Shown here: positions 13,301 through 24,097 of the stretch, piece after piece
Layout: every line of letters starts with the position of its first letter
Position numbering within the stretch: position 1 is the stretch's first letter
Assembly: GCA_037783545.1 (NCBI GenBank)
Contig: JBBELK010000620.1
Coordinates: 310,001 to 374,000, forward strand
Source of the DNA: Henricia sp. BOLD:AAB3569
Lineage: Eukaryota > Echinodermata > Asteroidea > Spinulosida > Echinasteridae
Length of the DNA stretch: 64,000 nt
Reading direction: 5' to 3'
Made by a program: the position numbers and the translations under genes
The notes under the pieces: generated by a model
What the model was told of the DNA's origin: nothing
Databases searched by the model: none
What the model saw: the letters and a program-made list of their open reading frames with translations, nothing else

Positions 13301-16300
13301 TATAGCAAAGGCACGGAGCTGCGTATTTCGTGGCACGAATTTGGCGCGCATTGCTGACGAGCCTGTGCCTTTAAGTATAATATTTTGTCAACTCAATATT
13401 TTGGTCATTGCAAATGATAATAGCCCTAATAAGCACGCGTTTCGCCCCCGCGCTAGCTTTATCATCCAGATTGCTGCAAATTATAGGTCCGTTTTGGCAT
13501 TTTATAAAATCTAATTGCCATAACTCCACACTACTCCAACGCCTACAACGCCGGCTGTGTGCGTGGATAAGACGCCAAAACGATCACTCCAAATTCGGCC
13601 AAGCACCCGCTATTCGTAACGTGTAAGCACTCGATCTTTTACTCCTAAAACGACAGTTATTAACCTTTCGATTTTCCCCTATACCGGAAACCCGTGGCCT
13701 CTTTTTTTGTACCAAATTGCTAGTTTTTGAAAATAAAAACATGTGCACGTGTATAGTTATTTGCCTCGCATGTAAACAGTGGGCCGAGAGCCATTTAGAA
13801 TACAGGCGCGACTCCTAACCCAATTACACTTTACAGGAATGGAAATGGAGTCGGACTAGTTCGCGAGGCCGAGGACGAGGGAGAGAGGGTAACAAGGACC
13901 CTTTAAAGGTTTGCTTTTCGTGAGGACAACCAATTAGCGGTGCGGTAACACAGACAGTGGTGAGTTGCCCTTTACACCATGGCACCTAGCAAGGTCTGGG
14001 AATAAGACTGAGTCATTTTGCATTACTCGGTTCTTGCATGTTAATCTAATAATAGTTCCTGACGGTCAAGGCAATATATACGCATGCAGCATCTGCCGCG
14101 CATCTTGCAGAAGATCTCACTCAGGAGAATACAGAACGTGATTTGGGTTTCGAAAGGAAAGGGGAAACTTGGCGGCAAATTCGGGCTGAAAGTGTGACAT
14201 CCCATTGCCAGAATATCACACAAGGTGTAAAGTGTCTGCGTGAAAACATTGACGCGCGAAAAGGATGCTATACCATATGGCTCATCACAAGTCTAGATTT
14301 GATTTAACGGTTGTGCACATTCCCTCGAATACTACAGCTACAATTTCAAGTGTGGCCATAACAGACTATAATATATACGTAAAATCAGATAGATGTCACC
14401 CGAAACACGAAACTACCCCTGTAAAATTGAAATACGGCTGATAAGACCGCAGTTGGAAAAGTATAAATTCTTGACCTTTTTACCGCAGTTGATTTCTTTA
14501 ACCGTAGATTAATCATAAACATAATTCAACAAACCACCTGAGAAAACTCCAACTTTTAGCACTTGCTGTGCGTGTGATTGCGTTGCAATAAATAGCCTAC
14601 ATTTGCTGACAGATTTCCCTGTAACAGTAATTTTAGACTAGAGTTAAAAAAAAAAATATTACTAAACTCACGTAGTTACAAGGACAACGCAGCATCCAGA
14701 GTTGCCTTGAATGTTTGGCTACACCCGATGATTTGCATAAACGTCCACATTGTTGCTCTTACAAAATGAGTACATTTTCAATTTCCCCCTCCGGAAAATC
14801 GGACATGAATCATTGCAAACGTTTCTTTGGTTGAGTAGAATTCCCCTCAAGGCGTTCCCTCACAGCAATCTAGCACCTGTTGGCCCGTATCCAATTTCCT
14901 TTTCCATTTTGAAAGAATTGCCATGTAAGAATGACGGAGGGCCAACCATCATTAAGTGGATTCAGATAGCGAAAGCCGGGGGGTATTCCCCACCCCATCC
15001 CCCCGGGCCGATCCCCTCTTCTTGTTTGGCATTTTAATGTCATATCGCAGGTGGAGTTTAGGTAACTAAATGCGTTGCAGGTTTTGAAATCAACCTGTTC
15101 CAGGTGCAAACTCCGTAGGGTAGGGTGGGTGTGGTGGTGAGGTGGACGGGGGTGGGTGGAGGTAGAGGTTCTTGAGCTAAGTATAGTCCCGTCAGATCTA
15201 GTTGGGTTTAGCCTGGCCAGACTTGAGATAATAAAAGTACTAGTACAAACTTTCAAAAAGACCCTCAAAAAGTTTCGCTGTTTGCACTTCTTGTAGGCCT
15301 ACATATCCAATGGTACGATGCTGCTGAGTCCCGCACTTTCTGGTTCCTATTTGGGCAGTGCAAATCGACATAGAAGCTTTAACGAAAGGTCGTATTTTCG
15401 ATTGTCGAAAATCAAGACTGAGGGACACAACTGTTAGAACGACTGTCCTGGTGAAACAAAAGGGAAACGTGTGCTTCTCTTTCTGAGGCCAAATGACGCC
15501 GATACAATTTGCACCTGTTCACTCGTGAAATGACTCGGAAACATGTTCATCCTGAAACTGGCTCAACGTGCCTCGCGTGTTGCGCGTGCCTGGTTGTGGA
15601 CAACGCGCGTGCAGCGTGCTGTGCATATCCCTATCGGAAACACGCGCATTACGCAATGAAACGCGCGCATATTGCAACTTGTTGGCATTTATTTTGTCGG
15701 GTGTCTGCAAGACGCCGAGAGCCAGAGGGAGGTTGTAACGAAGCTACAAGCATAGACAGCTGAAGTATGACGTGCGTTGCCATGGTAATTGGCTCTAAAC
15801 ATCATGGCCGTCGGAAAAAGTACCATTGCAAAAGCACAGGGACCGTGACGGTTCAGTGATTTTTACTTAGTGTAGATCCATTGCCTAGGCAACCAACAAA
15901 AGATGACGTATTTACTTCGGCAGTCTATTGGCTAGTCGTGGCGGTTTTCAAAATTGGCCGAGTTTCAGTACCTTTCTTTTTGCCAAACGTGGTTGGCGGA
16001 AGTATGAACAGCCATGACGTAATTCATTATCAAGTGATTTTGACATTTGATGCGATTGAGGGTGCAAATGTTTAGTATTTGGGACAAAATTAATTAACAG
16101 TTTACTGTTAACATTGTTGATGTTTTTATCGCCCATACAAAATGGCGCCCAATGTTTACAAACAAATGAAAGGTGTATACTTACTCAATGTGGGCAGGTA
16201 GCTTCGGACGGTGTTTCCCCGCTTCTGCAGTAAGGTCTTGTCCTGGGAGAGTCGTTGCATGAGCTTCATGACGTGTTTAGGGGGATGTTGGCCCTGGTAG

Positions 16301-16413
16301 TCCCCCTCAGATGTACCCTTGCCTTCTGAGCTCTCCTCGCCCGCAGAAACCGGACCAGCAACCAGACCCATCGATACAATCAACCACACGGCCAAACTGC
16401 GTTTACCAACCAT
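4354..16413 (-). CDS. admp: ADMP-like TGF-beta/BMP-class ligand (3 exons)
   Basis: This predicts a secreted BMP-class growth factor of 447 residues. Exons on the minus strand: 16185-16413 (signal peptide, start of prodomain), 5243-6165 (prodomain, first half of the mature domain) and 4354-4545 (C-terminus, TGA stop). Junction phases match (1 and 0), donors are GTAAGT and GTAACA, and acceptors end TGCAG and GACAG. Residues 1-24 form a signal peptide. Possible furin sites are RHPR at 242-245 and the basic run at 282-294. The mature knot has all seven cysteines: 345, 374, 378, 411, 412, 444, 446. The NHATIQSV segment at 389-397 is typical of ADMP (anti-dorsalizing morphogenetic protein), which in other deuterostomes acts in dorsoventral patterning; that role is inferred. 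Unusual: [10 protein letters not shown] replaces the usual GW..W pattern, and intron 1 is about 10 kb. The ATG at 16413 is preferred over 16443 because it gives a clean signal peptide. The family is near certain, the ADMP assignment fairly likely. Confidence 0.85.
4715..4890 (-). mobile_element. SINE fragment, reverse orientation, in ADMP-like intron 2
   Basis: It is the second copy of the family at 2015-2155, sharing GTGCGTTGCACAACACACTGG, split here as GTGCGTTGC and ACAACACACTGG, and TGGTTAAGTGCCTTGCTCA. A box-B-like GTGTCGATCCCGC follows. Confidence 0.5.
5058..5176. mobile_element. Inverted-repeat element with GTCTCC microsatellite core
   Basis: The arms CTTTTCCAAATCTCGGCTTC (about 5064-5083) and AAGTCGAGATTTGGGAAAAG (5153-5172) are inverted. 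Between them lie about five GTCTCC units and a CAGCCT run. It lies in intron 2 of the ADMP-like gene, about 66 bp past the exon 2 donor. Confidence 0.65.
6166..11838. other. ADMP-like intron 1, distal part: no gene seen
   Basis: Apart from the SINE at 6448-6750 I recognise nothing coding here. Open frames near 8289-8991 and 10432-10623 have no domain I can name and no supporting splice pattern. A G-rich simple run lies at about 11024-11038. Regulatory elements for the ligand gene could be here, but none is visible by eye. Confidence 0.4.
6448..6750 (+). mobile_element. tRNA-derived SINE in ADMP-like intron 1
   Basis: The head has box-A-like GTGGTGTAGTGGATTGCGCG, followed by GTCCTTAACAAGACACTTTA and CTCCACCTAGGTGTACAAAT. 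The end has GGCCGTACGAGCCAGCTTGG. The same order of words occurs at 28071-28335, so this is one SINE family. Confidence 0.7.
11839..11975. mobile_element. Palindromic TTAA MITE, copy 1 of 3
   Basis: It is an almost perfect hairpin. The arms run from GGCAGAGGCTCGTCAGCAAT and are complementary out to ATTGCTGACGAGCCTCTGCC, with a loop of about 10 bp around GCAAAGGCATGG. It is the same family as 13236-13374 and 60943-61083. The left boundary is degenerate and the right ends in TTTAA. Confidence 0.85.
12405..12570. mobile_element. MITE with ~45-bp TIRs, TTAA-flanked
   Basis: The left arm GCGGGCCTCCCACTATGCGA and the right arm CGCACAGTGGGAGGCCCGC are inverted and extend inward through AAAAATCGC and CCAACGATTA. 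TTAA lies at both ends. It sits inside the long intron of the ADMP-like gene. Confidence 0.8.
13236..13374. mobile_element. Palindromic TTAA MITE, copy 2 of 3
   Basis: It is a near-perfect hairpin bounded by TTAA at 13236-13239 and 13371-13374, with termini AGGCACAGGCTCGTCAGCAA and its complement. The loop is offset by two extra bases (CGTATAGC). It lies in the long ADMP-like intron. Confidence 0.88.
13375..16184. other. ADMP-like intron 1, proximal part: one MITE only
   Basis: No coding exon is supported between the MITE at 13236-13374 and exon 1. Frames such as 14750-15268 look like chance openings in pyrimidine-rich DNA. The only element recognised is the TAGAC-type MITE at 15755-15930. 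Confidence 0.4.
15755..15930 (+). mobile_element. TAGAC-type MITE, copy 2 of 3
   Basis: The termini CATAGACAGCTGAAGTATGA and ACTTCGGCAGTCTATTGG are inverted. Internal words TTGCCATGGTAATTGGCTC and GTACCATTGCAAAAGCACAG match the copy at 37720-37875. It lies about 250 bp past exon 1 of the ADMP-like gene, within its first intron. Confidence 0.75.
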
Positions 16414-17050
16414 CGTTTTCGACCAGGTATGTACCAAAAACAATATAATTTATCTGAGATATCAGTCTTCACCAGACTTTGACAAGTTGTTCTGTCTTGC
16501 GTTTAAGAAATCCAGGTGCTGTCCGTTTTCAAGTCAACCTCAGTTTAATTGACGTGGTATCGCATTTCACTATCTTCCATCCGCTTTGCAATGGTCACAT
16601 GGATCGGCTTACCTGTTAGGATTTTTAAAAATGGGACAAGTCTTCAGATGAGAATTAAGTGAAAGGTTAAAGAGAGAACAAGTAACTTAAAAACCTGATT
16701 ATTGTTGCTTAAATAGGTAAGATGTTAACACTTGATATAGTTCCACTTACCCGTGTCTCGTTGTCCGCGCGAGGAGGCAGCTGCAAGCTTTCTGCGAGTG
16801 AAGTTCAATTGCCGAAACTTGGGCACTCATTACTACAGGCGCACGTACGTATCAGTGAGAACCTGTACACGTGATGCACTACTGATGCAGATGGGGGCCG
16901 TGTGTGTGTACGGACACAGCGATTGGCCAATGATATTTCCTGATGCAAAGGATAAGTGTTTCTAGTCTAAAGCAGTGACCGCAGTATATATACAGACTTG
17001 ATACCAAGTCGGTATTTGGTCTGTTTTTATGTAAATTATTGAAGTCATCA

Positions 17051-17170
17051 AGGGTATACGTTAGGGTATACGTTAGTGTATACGTTAGGGTATACGTTAG
17101 GGTATACGTTAGGGTATACGTTAGGGTATACGTTAGGGTATACGTTAGGGTATACGTTAGGGTATACGTA
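17051..17170 (+). repeat. Ten-copy 12-bp tandem repeat
   Basis: The unit is GTATACGTTAGG, ten copies, nearly perfect; one copy has GTTAGT in place of GTTAGG. The unit contains the palindrome GTATAC. On the minus strand it reads as a Val-Tyr-Pro-Asn repeat, which I regard as chance. Confidence 0.95.
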
Positions 17171-17671
17171 GCATCGACAGCAAACGCGTGAATGTACGCA
17201 CACCTTCGATTTCACAAAAGGGTCTTGAGATTCCACAATAATTTCGAACCGTACTTCTTTGGACCGTGTGTCCTCACAAGACACTTTGTCGCAATAAAAG
17301 AAATCTAAAAACTTTAGGAATGTTTAAAGAACCGAGTGGTGATAAAATGTGAGTGTTCAAACAAGATTAACTACGAAGCCAAAAAGACTGACCCTATCTC
17401 TCGATAATGCTTCTCGCGATGGGAACCAGACGAAGCGTGCATGCTCCATTAGCCTCCCCCGCCCCTTGCCCCTTCCCCCTTCCCCCGACTAAAGATGCCC
17501 ACTCTAAGTGCTCGCTGACCGACCTTGTCATTTTTAAGCGATCGAGGGCGCTCTATCAAAATAGCGGCACCGATGAGGTCGTAAGGAGCAACATAGCAAA
17601 GAAAATTACAAAAGTTTGACGAAAACCAATTTCTGATTTTTGAAAATAATTTATCCAACTGGTATGGGGCA

Positions 17672-17965
17672 CCATGGCCGAGTGGTGTAGCGTGCGAATC
17701 CAAGACTTTGATAAATCCACAGGTCGTGGGTTCGAATCCCGTCCATGGTGCGTGTGCTCTTGGGCAGGGCACTTTGCCATGAATTGCCTCTCTCAACGTA
17801 GGTGTATAAATGGGTACCAGCATCATGCTGCATTGGAAGATTACTGTAGCGGACTCGCTGTGTGGGAGGAGTGGTGAACCCACCACAGCAAACTCGAAAG
17901 CGGAGTCTGGCCCTTTCGCTAATGAAAGAGAAATGGGCACTCTGGCTTGTAATTACAAGCACGAC
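17672..17965 (+). mobile_element. tRNA-derived SINE (Leu/Ser-like head)
   Basis: The head has a closed 7-bp acceptor stem, GCACCAT at about 17679 with ATGGTGC at about 17745. It also has box A GGCCGAGTGGTGTAGCGTG and box B GGGTTCGAATCCCG. The anticodon stem does not pair convincingly, and a SINE body with TCTCAACGTAGGTGTATAAA follows. I call it a SINE with a well-kept tRNA-like head, not a working tRNA gene. Confidence 0.75.
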
Positions 17966-18717
17966 CTTTACTTTATCCAACTATATTACGAAATTTAAAC
18001 AGCATAAATGTCACAAATAGTAATGAAATTTCCGAGGAGCCACCAAACGAAGGTTGGATGAACTGTCGGCTGCAAACCCGAAGGTCTCAAAACGGCAAAA
18101 CAATCTGTAATTGCAATCACACGCCGTTGTATTTAGCAGCTAAATCGCTTTGGTCGATCGCTTTCTAGCTAAGAAACAAACACGGTTTCCGATGTTCAGA
18201 GAAATGTAATGTCATAATAATTATAATGGGGTAAATAATATGGAATGCAAATAACACATTGATGGTGAAATTCAGAGAATTTATCCAGTCTGTTAGATCT
18301 AGAGAGCTATAGCACGACGGTATATATAGTGCCTGCAATATTCCCCAAGTTGCACTGCAACTTTTTATCTCACATTGAGCCCAAGATATTTGTTTGTGAT
18401 GTCAGCGCGAACTTGAAGAGGTTTACTGATAAGGCACATTCAAGGAATTCTTTCGCTTGTTGTTGAACTTTAGCTGGGAGTGTGAAAAAAGGCCTAGTTC
18501 CTTGAATCATTTTCGCCTGAAGCATTCACTTCGTATTTATACTGCTAAGTTTTTGTCAACTCAAGGAGGCCGCCACGGGTGTACTGACTACTATACTCCC
18601 CTTAGAGCTGCCAATTTATAGTACTTCGAAAATTCAAATTTCGTTGTGAATTGTTACCTTCGAGGTTTTAATTCGTCACAGTGAGTATATTAACGGGTTC
18701 CCCTATCCAAGATCAAA

Positions 18718-20424
18718 ATGAAAGGGACCCTGGTCTTCGTTTGTGTCTTGACGACGATTGTCTGCGCAATCGAAACAAAAGCTCGAACACCAAGTGAACT
18801 GCAGACCATCCACCAAGAAAGCCACACAAATTATCGTTTGTTGGAAGTGAACAGGACGGTATCAAACTATGTCCAAGAAGCCAAGGGCTATGCATCTTCC
18901 TCGGACCACGCAGGGCAGAATGGGAGATCAAATAAACGCCTTGATCTTCATGATTTACCAGCTACGGTGCACGGTGAGGTGTACGAGAACAGGGACACAA
19001 CCTTAACCGGAGTCTCGCAAAGTGCGAAGTTGGACAGCCTGCGTGCCGTACAGATCCTTGACTTGCCGTCCCCCATGGCTCACCATGTCCCGCCGTACAT
19101 GTTGGACCTCTACAATAAGTTCGCAAGCGATCGCCACGTTCACCCGGATGCAAACATCGTTCGGAGTTTTTTGAACCAAGGTAGGATCAAAATTCTCGGG
19201 GTAAAAATGGGAGTGTATAATTATGTCTTTACAAACTGGAACTCTCCTTGAAAGGAAATTGTTTTCCAGTGTCTTGCTAGCTCAGACGTTTAGTATCTGT
19301 CTAGGAACAGAATCGCCGTTATTACTCAAATTAATATATCGTGTTCTGCTGGTGCTTTATCAAGCATCTTAATTTCTAAGTATTATCTTTTTCCTGCACA
19401 TTGCCCCATCACACAGCTGACTATAACCCTACACCGGGATAACCATGTTGAATGTTTGTTTATGTGCATAGAAAGTGGTGTGACTGCAAGTTCAAGTTCG
19501 GCTTCAGAAAAGGGCAGGGGTCTGGAAATGCCAGCAAGGGACGCAGTCGACCACAATCTCATGTTCAACGTGACAATGCCTTCTCAAGAAACTATCCTCA
19601 AGACCGAACTCAGAGTTTACGTTATCGTGTCCAACGGCAATACAGTCAACGGAGGAATGTCTTGGTTCACTGTTTACGACGATCAGGGCGCCCTATCGCA
19701 ACTTCTGACATCACAGGTCATGTACAGGTACAACGACGGATGGGAAAGCATCGATTTGACAGATCGCCTTCGGCTCGTCGCCGGAAGACGAAACCGGCGA
19801 ACGTCGTCTTTCAAAAAATCCGATTTGATTTCCGAGTCTGTTCGCTTGAAGATAAAGCTGCAGAGTTTGTTGGGCATGGGAGCCTATCTGGACGTCGATA
19901 TTTCACATGATGTCCAATTTAAACCTCTCTTGTTGGTTTATTCTGATGCGGACGCTTCCGTCTCACAGGAGAGCAACTTGAGAATCCAGGAAGGTCTTGC
20001 AAGCCGAGTACACCAGGACAGAGCAAGTGAGCCGGTGGGGACGTCTGAACAAAACCACCTTAGCAGTATCCCTGCAACCAGGGGGAAGAGGAATGCACTT
20101 CGCCACGGACTGTGCAAGCGACGATCAATGAGGATCGTCTTCCGTGACATTGGCTGGGACACGTGGGTCGTAGCTCCGCGGTGGTACGAAGCCTACAGGT
20201 GTTTTGGGAAGTGTGTTTCGCCTCTGACCAAACACTGGAGCCCCACACCCCACTCCATGATACAGACGCTAGCGCACGAACATGACCGAACACGCGTGGA
20301 GAACTCATGCTGCGTTCCCACTGAACTCAGCCCCATATCGATGCTCTACTTGGACGAGAACAACATTCTTACCTACAAGTATCGATATGAGGGTATGGTG
20401 GTTGAGAATTGTGGTTGTCTTTAG
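18718..20424 (+). CDS. BMP9/10-like TGF-beta ligand (2 exons)
   Basis: This predicts a secreted BMP-class ligand of 471 residues. Exons: 18718-19180 and 19472-20424, joined in phase 1 (donor CAAG|GTAGGA; acceptor GCATAG). An alternative acceptor near 19419 would hit a stop within a few codons. Residues 1-18 or so form a signal peptide. The prodomain segment PPYMLDLYNKFASD..NIVRSF just before the splice, then FNVTMP..LKTELRVYV, is close to BMP9/GDF2 and BMP10 prodomains. The furin site is RGKR at 358-361. The mature domain has all seven cysteines (369, 398, 402, 434, 435, 468, 470), DIGWDTWVVAP, and the ending TYKYRYEGMVVENCGC, again BMP9/10-like. N-glycosylation candidates include NRT near residue 44. 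It is head-to-head with the ADMP-like gene. It could alternatively be the divergent ADMP2 of echinoderms; a tree would decide. Signalling through BMP-type serine/threonine kinase receptors is expected from the family, not shown here. Confidence 0.9.
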
Positions 20425-21199
20425 AGAAACAGTACTATAAACCTCGTCTGTGTTCAGTCGATTCCTTATTGTCACGGATCCAATGCATAGTTCCGAGATT
20501 GCCCAGTTAACCCCGCCCCCTTGGATATTGTTGCTATGTGCTCACAAGCCATCGCAAAAAAATGGCGAGACTACGTACAAAGCAACGGGACTCTGCATGA
20601 AAAGCACAGATTCATTGGAGAAAACCCAAAGGTATTTATGTTTTGAGGTCGACAGTTACCGTAGCACACACTGAGCGAAGGGCTAGTAATGCAGGGATGA
20701 CATATCTTTCATAAAAATGCGCTTTCCTACCTTTGAACAGCGAATCGCCCAACATTGAAACCAAAATTCACCCGGTCACTGGCGCATACAACATACAAAC
20801 TGTATGGGCAGAACATCGCGGATTGTTTGTGATGATTGCATCACTTTGACCTTTGTGGGCGCCGTCTGCTAGCTCTGTTGTGATTGGTCGCGGGTTCGGC
20901 TTGATTGACAGGTCGGAACTATGCATTAATGTCTTGACGCCCTGAGCACTCGGACTCGAACGACCGAATCAGCAAATTGCACCGAATATCTGATAGAGAT
21001 CAAGAATTCTGTTTGCGATTTTCACTTTTAAATTTGTCTTATTAGTTTTTGGGCCTACACCTGACATTCCGATTCGTCTCAATTTTAAGCAATAGTGCTT
21101 CTTCACACGCAGTTCTGAGTTACCTTTTAAAAATATATACATGTACATGTATTCACAAAAGATAAGAGAAAATTAAATATTTTAAAATAATTCATGACA

Positions 21200-21205
21200 A
21201 ATAAA
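21200..21205 (+). terminator. Possible polyadenylation signal of BMP9/10-like gene
   Basis: AATAAA lies about 775 bp after the stop codon, in AT-rich DNA. Its position is plausible but nothing else supports its use. Confidence 0.35.
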
Positions 21206-22532
21206 GTATCATTAGTTTTCATGTACTAATCACTGTGCCTGTATCTAACTTCCCCTAAGATGGCCGTCGTAAAGGGTCTATTGCATAATTTGCATGTCCA
21301 GAAATGTTAGATATGAGCTCTATGTAGTCTGGGTTTTTTTGCGACTAAATCAGAAACATGTTTGTACGTCTAATGGTTCAACCAATGAACGTCTTCGGTT
21401 GTCGACGACAAAAGGCGACCATTGGTTGATTTCGTAGTTACGTCAGAAACGTGTTTCTGATTATTGTCGCGAAAACAGACGGGTGGTCGTTGTGTGCGCG
21501 ACGATATCGCGATACTAATGTCGTACGTACATGTACTTGTGACATCACGGTCAGTGACCACGGTAACGGGTCTAAACATTCAATGGTAATCTGCAAAGCC
21601 ATAGCATAGGGAAACAGTTCACTGGTTTTAGTGTAGAGCCAGTAACCTTGGCAACACATAAAGGGTGACCTTGAGTTATATGAACCGTACGTACGTATGT
21701 ATGTACGCGTTGTACGTAATCTACCTTCTCGACGTCGACTGTTGTTCGAAAATAGCGCCCTCATTGTTAACGATTTCAAGTCCCCACCACACAAAATTAA
21801 TTTTGGCAGGGTGAAGAGTTGTTTTCCCCAAAAAAGAAACAACAGTATTTTACTGGTACATATTTGCTTAATATTAGAATGAAACTGGAACCAAGGCAAA
21901 AAATTTAATACTTTTGGCTTCTTTCGTTTACTTTCGGTTACTCTCGGCTACTTTCGACCATTTTCGACTCGCGTTCGGCCACGCTTCTTTGGCGCGCATG
22001 CGCATTTGAATTAGACGCGCATGCACGAGGTAGGTGAAAAAATTTCAGAAAGCTCGAGACGTTTGGGAAAAAATGTAATTATTTCATTGTTTTCCCTCTA
22101 TTATGGGAGTAAAAATACGTGTATTGTAAACGTTTACATTGCAGGTCTTTTCAGTTTTCATTTGTAGCGAGATATTTATGTATTTCTGTGTGAAAAAGTG
22201 CGGAAAGGCCATGGCCCTTGCGTTGGTTTGGGCCGACCGGCAATGACCGGCTTGCGTGGTGACAATAGCACACGCCTTTCCCAGTTTCCGGACAAATTTT
22301 TTCCCGCCTTTAATTCTGCTTGCAGATTACCATACATCATGGAGGATGCATACATGGACCAGCCATACTAGCCATAACACTGAGAATATTGTCTTATGAC
22401 CTTTAGTTTAAAGCTTTTATAAATGCTAGTTTTGGTATTAAAGGAGTGTGACCAGATCACTTTTGTTTACCCATAACTCCCCGGGACTTACCTTATAATA
22501 TGGGTCATGAGATTTTTATATCATAACATCCG

Positions 22533-23464
22533 TTAGGCCATCGGAATGAAAGTCATAGAATACCGTCCTCTGCCCGCATGACCAAATGGCCGCCGCCGAA
22601 ATTTTTCATTATTCAAAAATGTTTCATTATTTCAAAAAAATTGAAACTTCAACGTACTTTCAATACTTGTTCATGAAAGAAATCGATATATATGGCGCCA
22701 AACCGAGAAATTCCGACCAATCAACCAAATTTTTCGAAATCAGACGGCAGACGATAGTCTTGAGCGCGAGATCCAAGTGCTGACACACAATTCCACTGTT
22801 CGTGTTTTTACGTTTCGGTGTAGCCGCGCGAGACTGCAAGTCCCGGGGCGCGTTCAATAGCGCAGTACGTATGCATACCGACAATACCTTCAACGGTGAA
22901 GGTATAGGAAAATACCCATACCGGCGTACGTATGTATTGTGCTATTGAACGCACCCCCGATCTCACTTCGGCAATCTTCGGACGTTCTGTACACGTATGT
23001 ATTCCGTCTCTGATTGGCTGTTGCCATCGCGACATCGAATTTTGGCCAATGAAAAATTACGTCTCATCGGTGTCTGCCTGTCATGCAATGATGGCAGACG
23101 TGAAAACGATTTGAAGACGAAAACGTAAGAAAAGTCCCGATTTCCCAAATTTCGTCCACTTTATGATCAATATGAAAGAAAAATAATGAAACCAAATCGT
23201 AAATAGAATACTAAAGAAACCGTAAGAGGTTTTCATATGAATTTATGGTGAGAATAAAACGTGGTATTTGGCGAGTTGATCTGATTAATCCGAGTTGTGT
23301 CTCACTCGCACGCTGTCCTTATATGGGGGCAGCACATACATTGTCTATGTACACCTCGGGCACCTGTTTTTCAAAATAATGAAAAATTAATAATGAAAAA
23401 AAGCCGCATGTGTTTTTGAAATCTTTCGGACGGTATTCTATGACTTTCATTTCGATGGCCTTAC
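22533..23464. mobile_element. ~930-bp element with 34-bp TIRs and a nested MITE
   Basis: The left end TAGGCCATCGGAATGAAAGT (to about 22567) is the inverted match of the right end at 23428-23463, with a few mismatches. The inner flanks also share AAAATAATGAAAAAT-type words in opposite orientation. A separate hairpin MITE (22849-22961) sits inside. No transposase frame is visible, so it looks non-autonomous. Confidence 0.75.
22849..22961. mobile_element. Hairpin MITE, GCGTTCAATAGCGC family, copy 1 of 2
   Basis: The arms GCGCGTTCAATAGCGCAGTA and its near-complement ending CTATTGAACGCACC enclose ACCTTCAACGGTGAAGGT. A second copy lies in the opposite orientation at 49567-49679. Confidence 0.85.
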
Positions 23465-23716
23465 TGTTTTAGTAGGGCTAGGCTTTTATAGCCAAAATGC
23501 ACGTTTCTGAAATCCCACCTTACAGTCAAAATCAAACATTGAAAAAATACCATGGAGGTCCTTGGAATCTCCAGAATTCTGTGCATTGGTCGGTTTTTCC
23601 CGATGAATCTTCTAAACAGCAAAAAACTCGTCCAACGTAATTTTTCTTCAGATTTTCCCCGTAATCTTGACTGCTTCGAACATTGACCGTAGAGGCGCAT
23701 ACAGCATTCCGCAAAC

Positions 23717-23817
23717 AATGCAATACCACAAGAGGGCGGGCTCGCTATGCGCTGATTGCCTGTGTGAGCCTTGGCCGGCTGTCAGCCCCACAGCCCGCCC
23801 TCTTGTGGTATTGCATT
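23717..23817. mobile_element. MITE with perfect 26-bp TIRs
   Basis: AATGCAATACCACAAGAGGG at 23717 and CCCTCTTGTGGTATTGCATT at the right end are perfect inverted copies, extending to 26 bp each. The loop is about 50 bp. Confidence 0.8.
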
Positions 23818-23945
23818 CAAATAGTTTCGTCATTTTTTTCATGAATTTTTTTCACTTCAAACGAAATAATTTCACAGGATCTTGATGACATTTAAGCTTT
23901 TAGATAATAATTCAGACATTTTTTTTGGAAGGTAATTACCAAGTC
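23817..23945 (+). repeat. Duplicated block, copy 1, upstream of hnRNP start
   Basis: It shares ATTCAAATAGTTT, GAAATAATTTCACAGGAT, TTAGATAATAATTCA and GGTAATTACCAA in the same order with 39777-39920 in RBM22 intron 7. Similarity is about 80 per cent by eye, with one indel. Confidence 0.7.
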
Positions 23946-24097
23946 ATTATATTAGGAGAATAAGTGGCGACCAGTAAATATAATTCTTTCCATTGTTGGG
24001 ATATTGTCACGATTGTGTTTAATAATTTGTAGATTCATATTTATTCATTTAATACAGAATTTCTCATCAGTTAGTCATTGAAGAAAGACAAATCACC

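Larger units (their letters stand above)
16414..18717. other. Shared intergenic region of two divergent ligand genes
   Basis: About 2.3 kb separates the start codons of the ADMP-like gene (minus, 16413) and the BMP9/10-like gene (plus, 18718). Both promoters must lie here or in upstream non-coding exons. The region holds a 12-bp tandem array at 17051-17170 and a SINE at 17672-17965. Reading by eye, I see no reliable core promoter motif. Confidence 0.6.
20425..24097. other. Intergenic region, BMP9/10-like to hnRNP H-like
   Basis: No coding exon is supported. The first several hundred bases should be the 3' untranslated region of the BMP9/10-like gene, with a possible AATAAA at 21200-21205. 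MITEs occupy 22533-23464 and 23717-23817. A duplicated block at 23817-23945 lies just upstream of the hnRNP gene. A good acceptor (TTTAATACAG at 24048-24057) suggests that the hnRNP start codon lies in its second exon, preceded by an unseen non-coding exon. Confidence 0.5.

Noticed and set aside
17048..17284. Frame with Val-Tyr-Pro-Asn repeats
   Set aside because: It is only the translation of the 12-bp tandem repeat; no promoter, start context or homology.
17679..17751. Functional tRNA-Leu or tRNA-Ser gene
   Set aside because: The acceptor stem and T arm are good, but the anticodon arm does not pair and a SINE body follows.
19419..19471. Acceptor CATCACACAG as start of BMP9/10-like exon 2
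   Set aside because: It puts a TAA in frame after eight codons; the acceptor ending at 19471 keeps the frame and family similarity.
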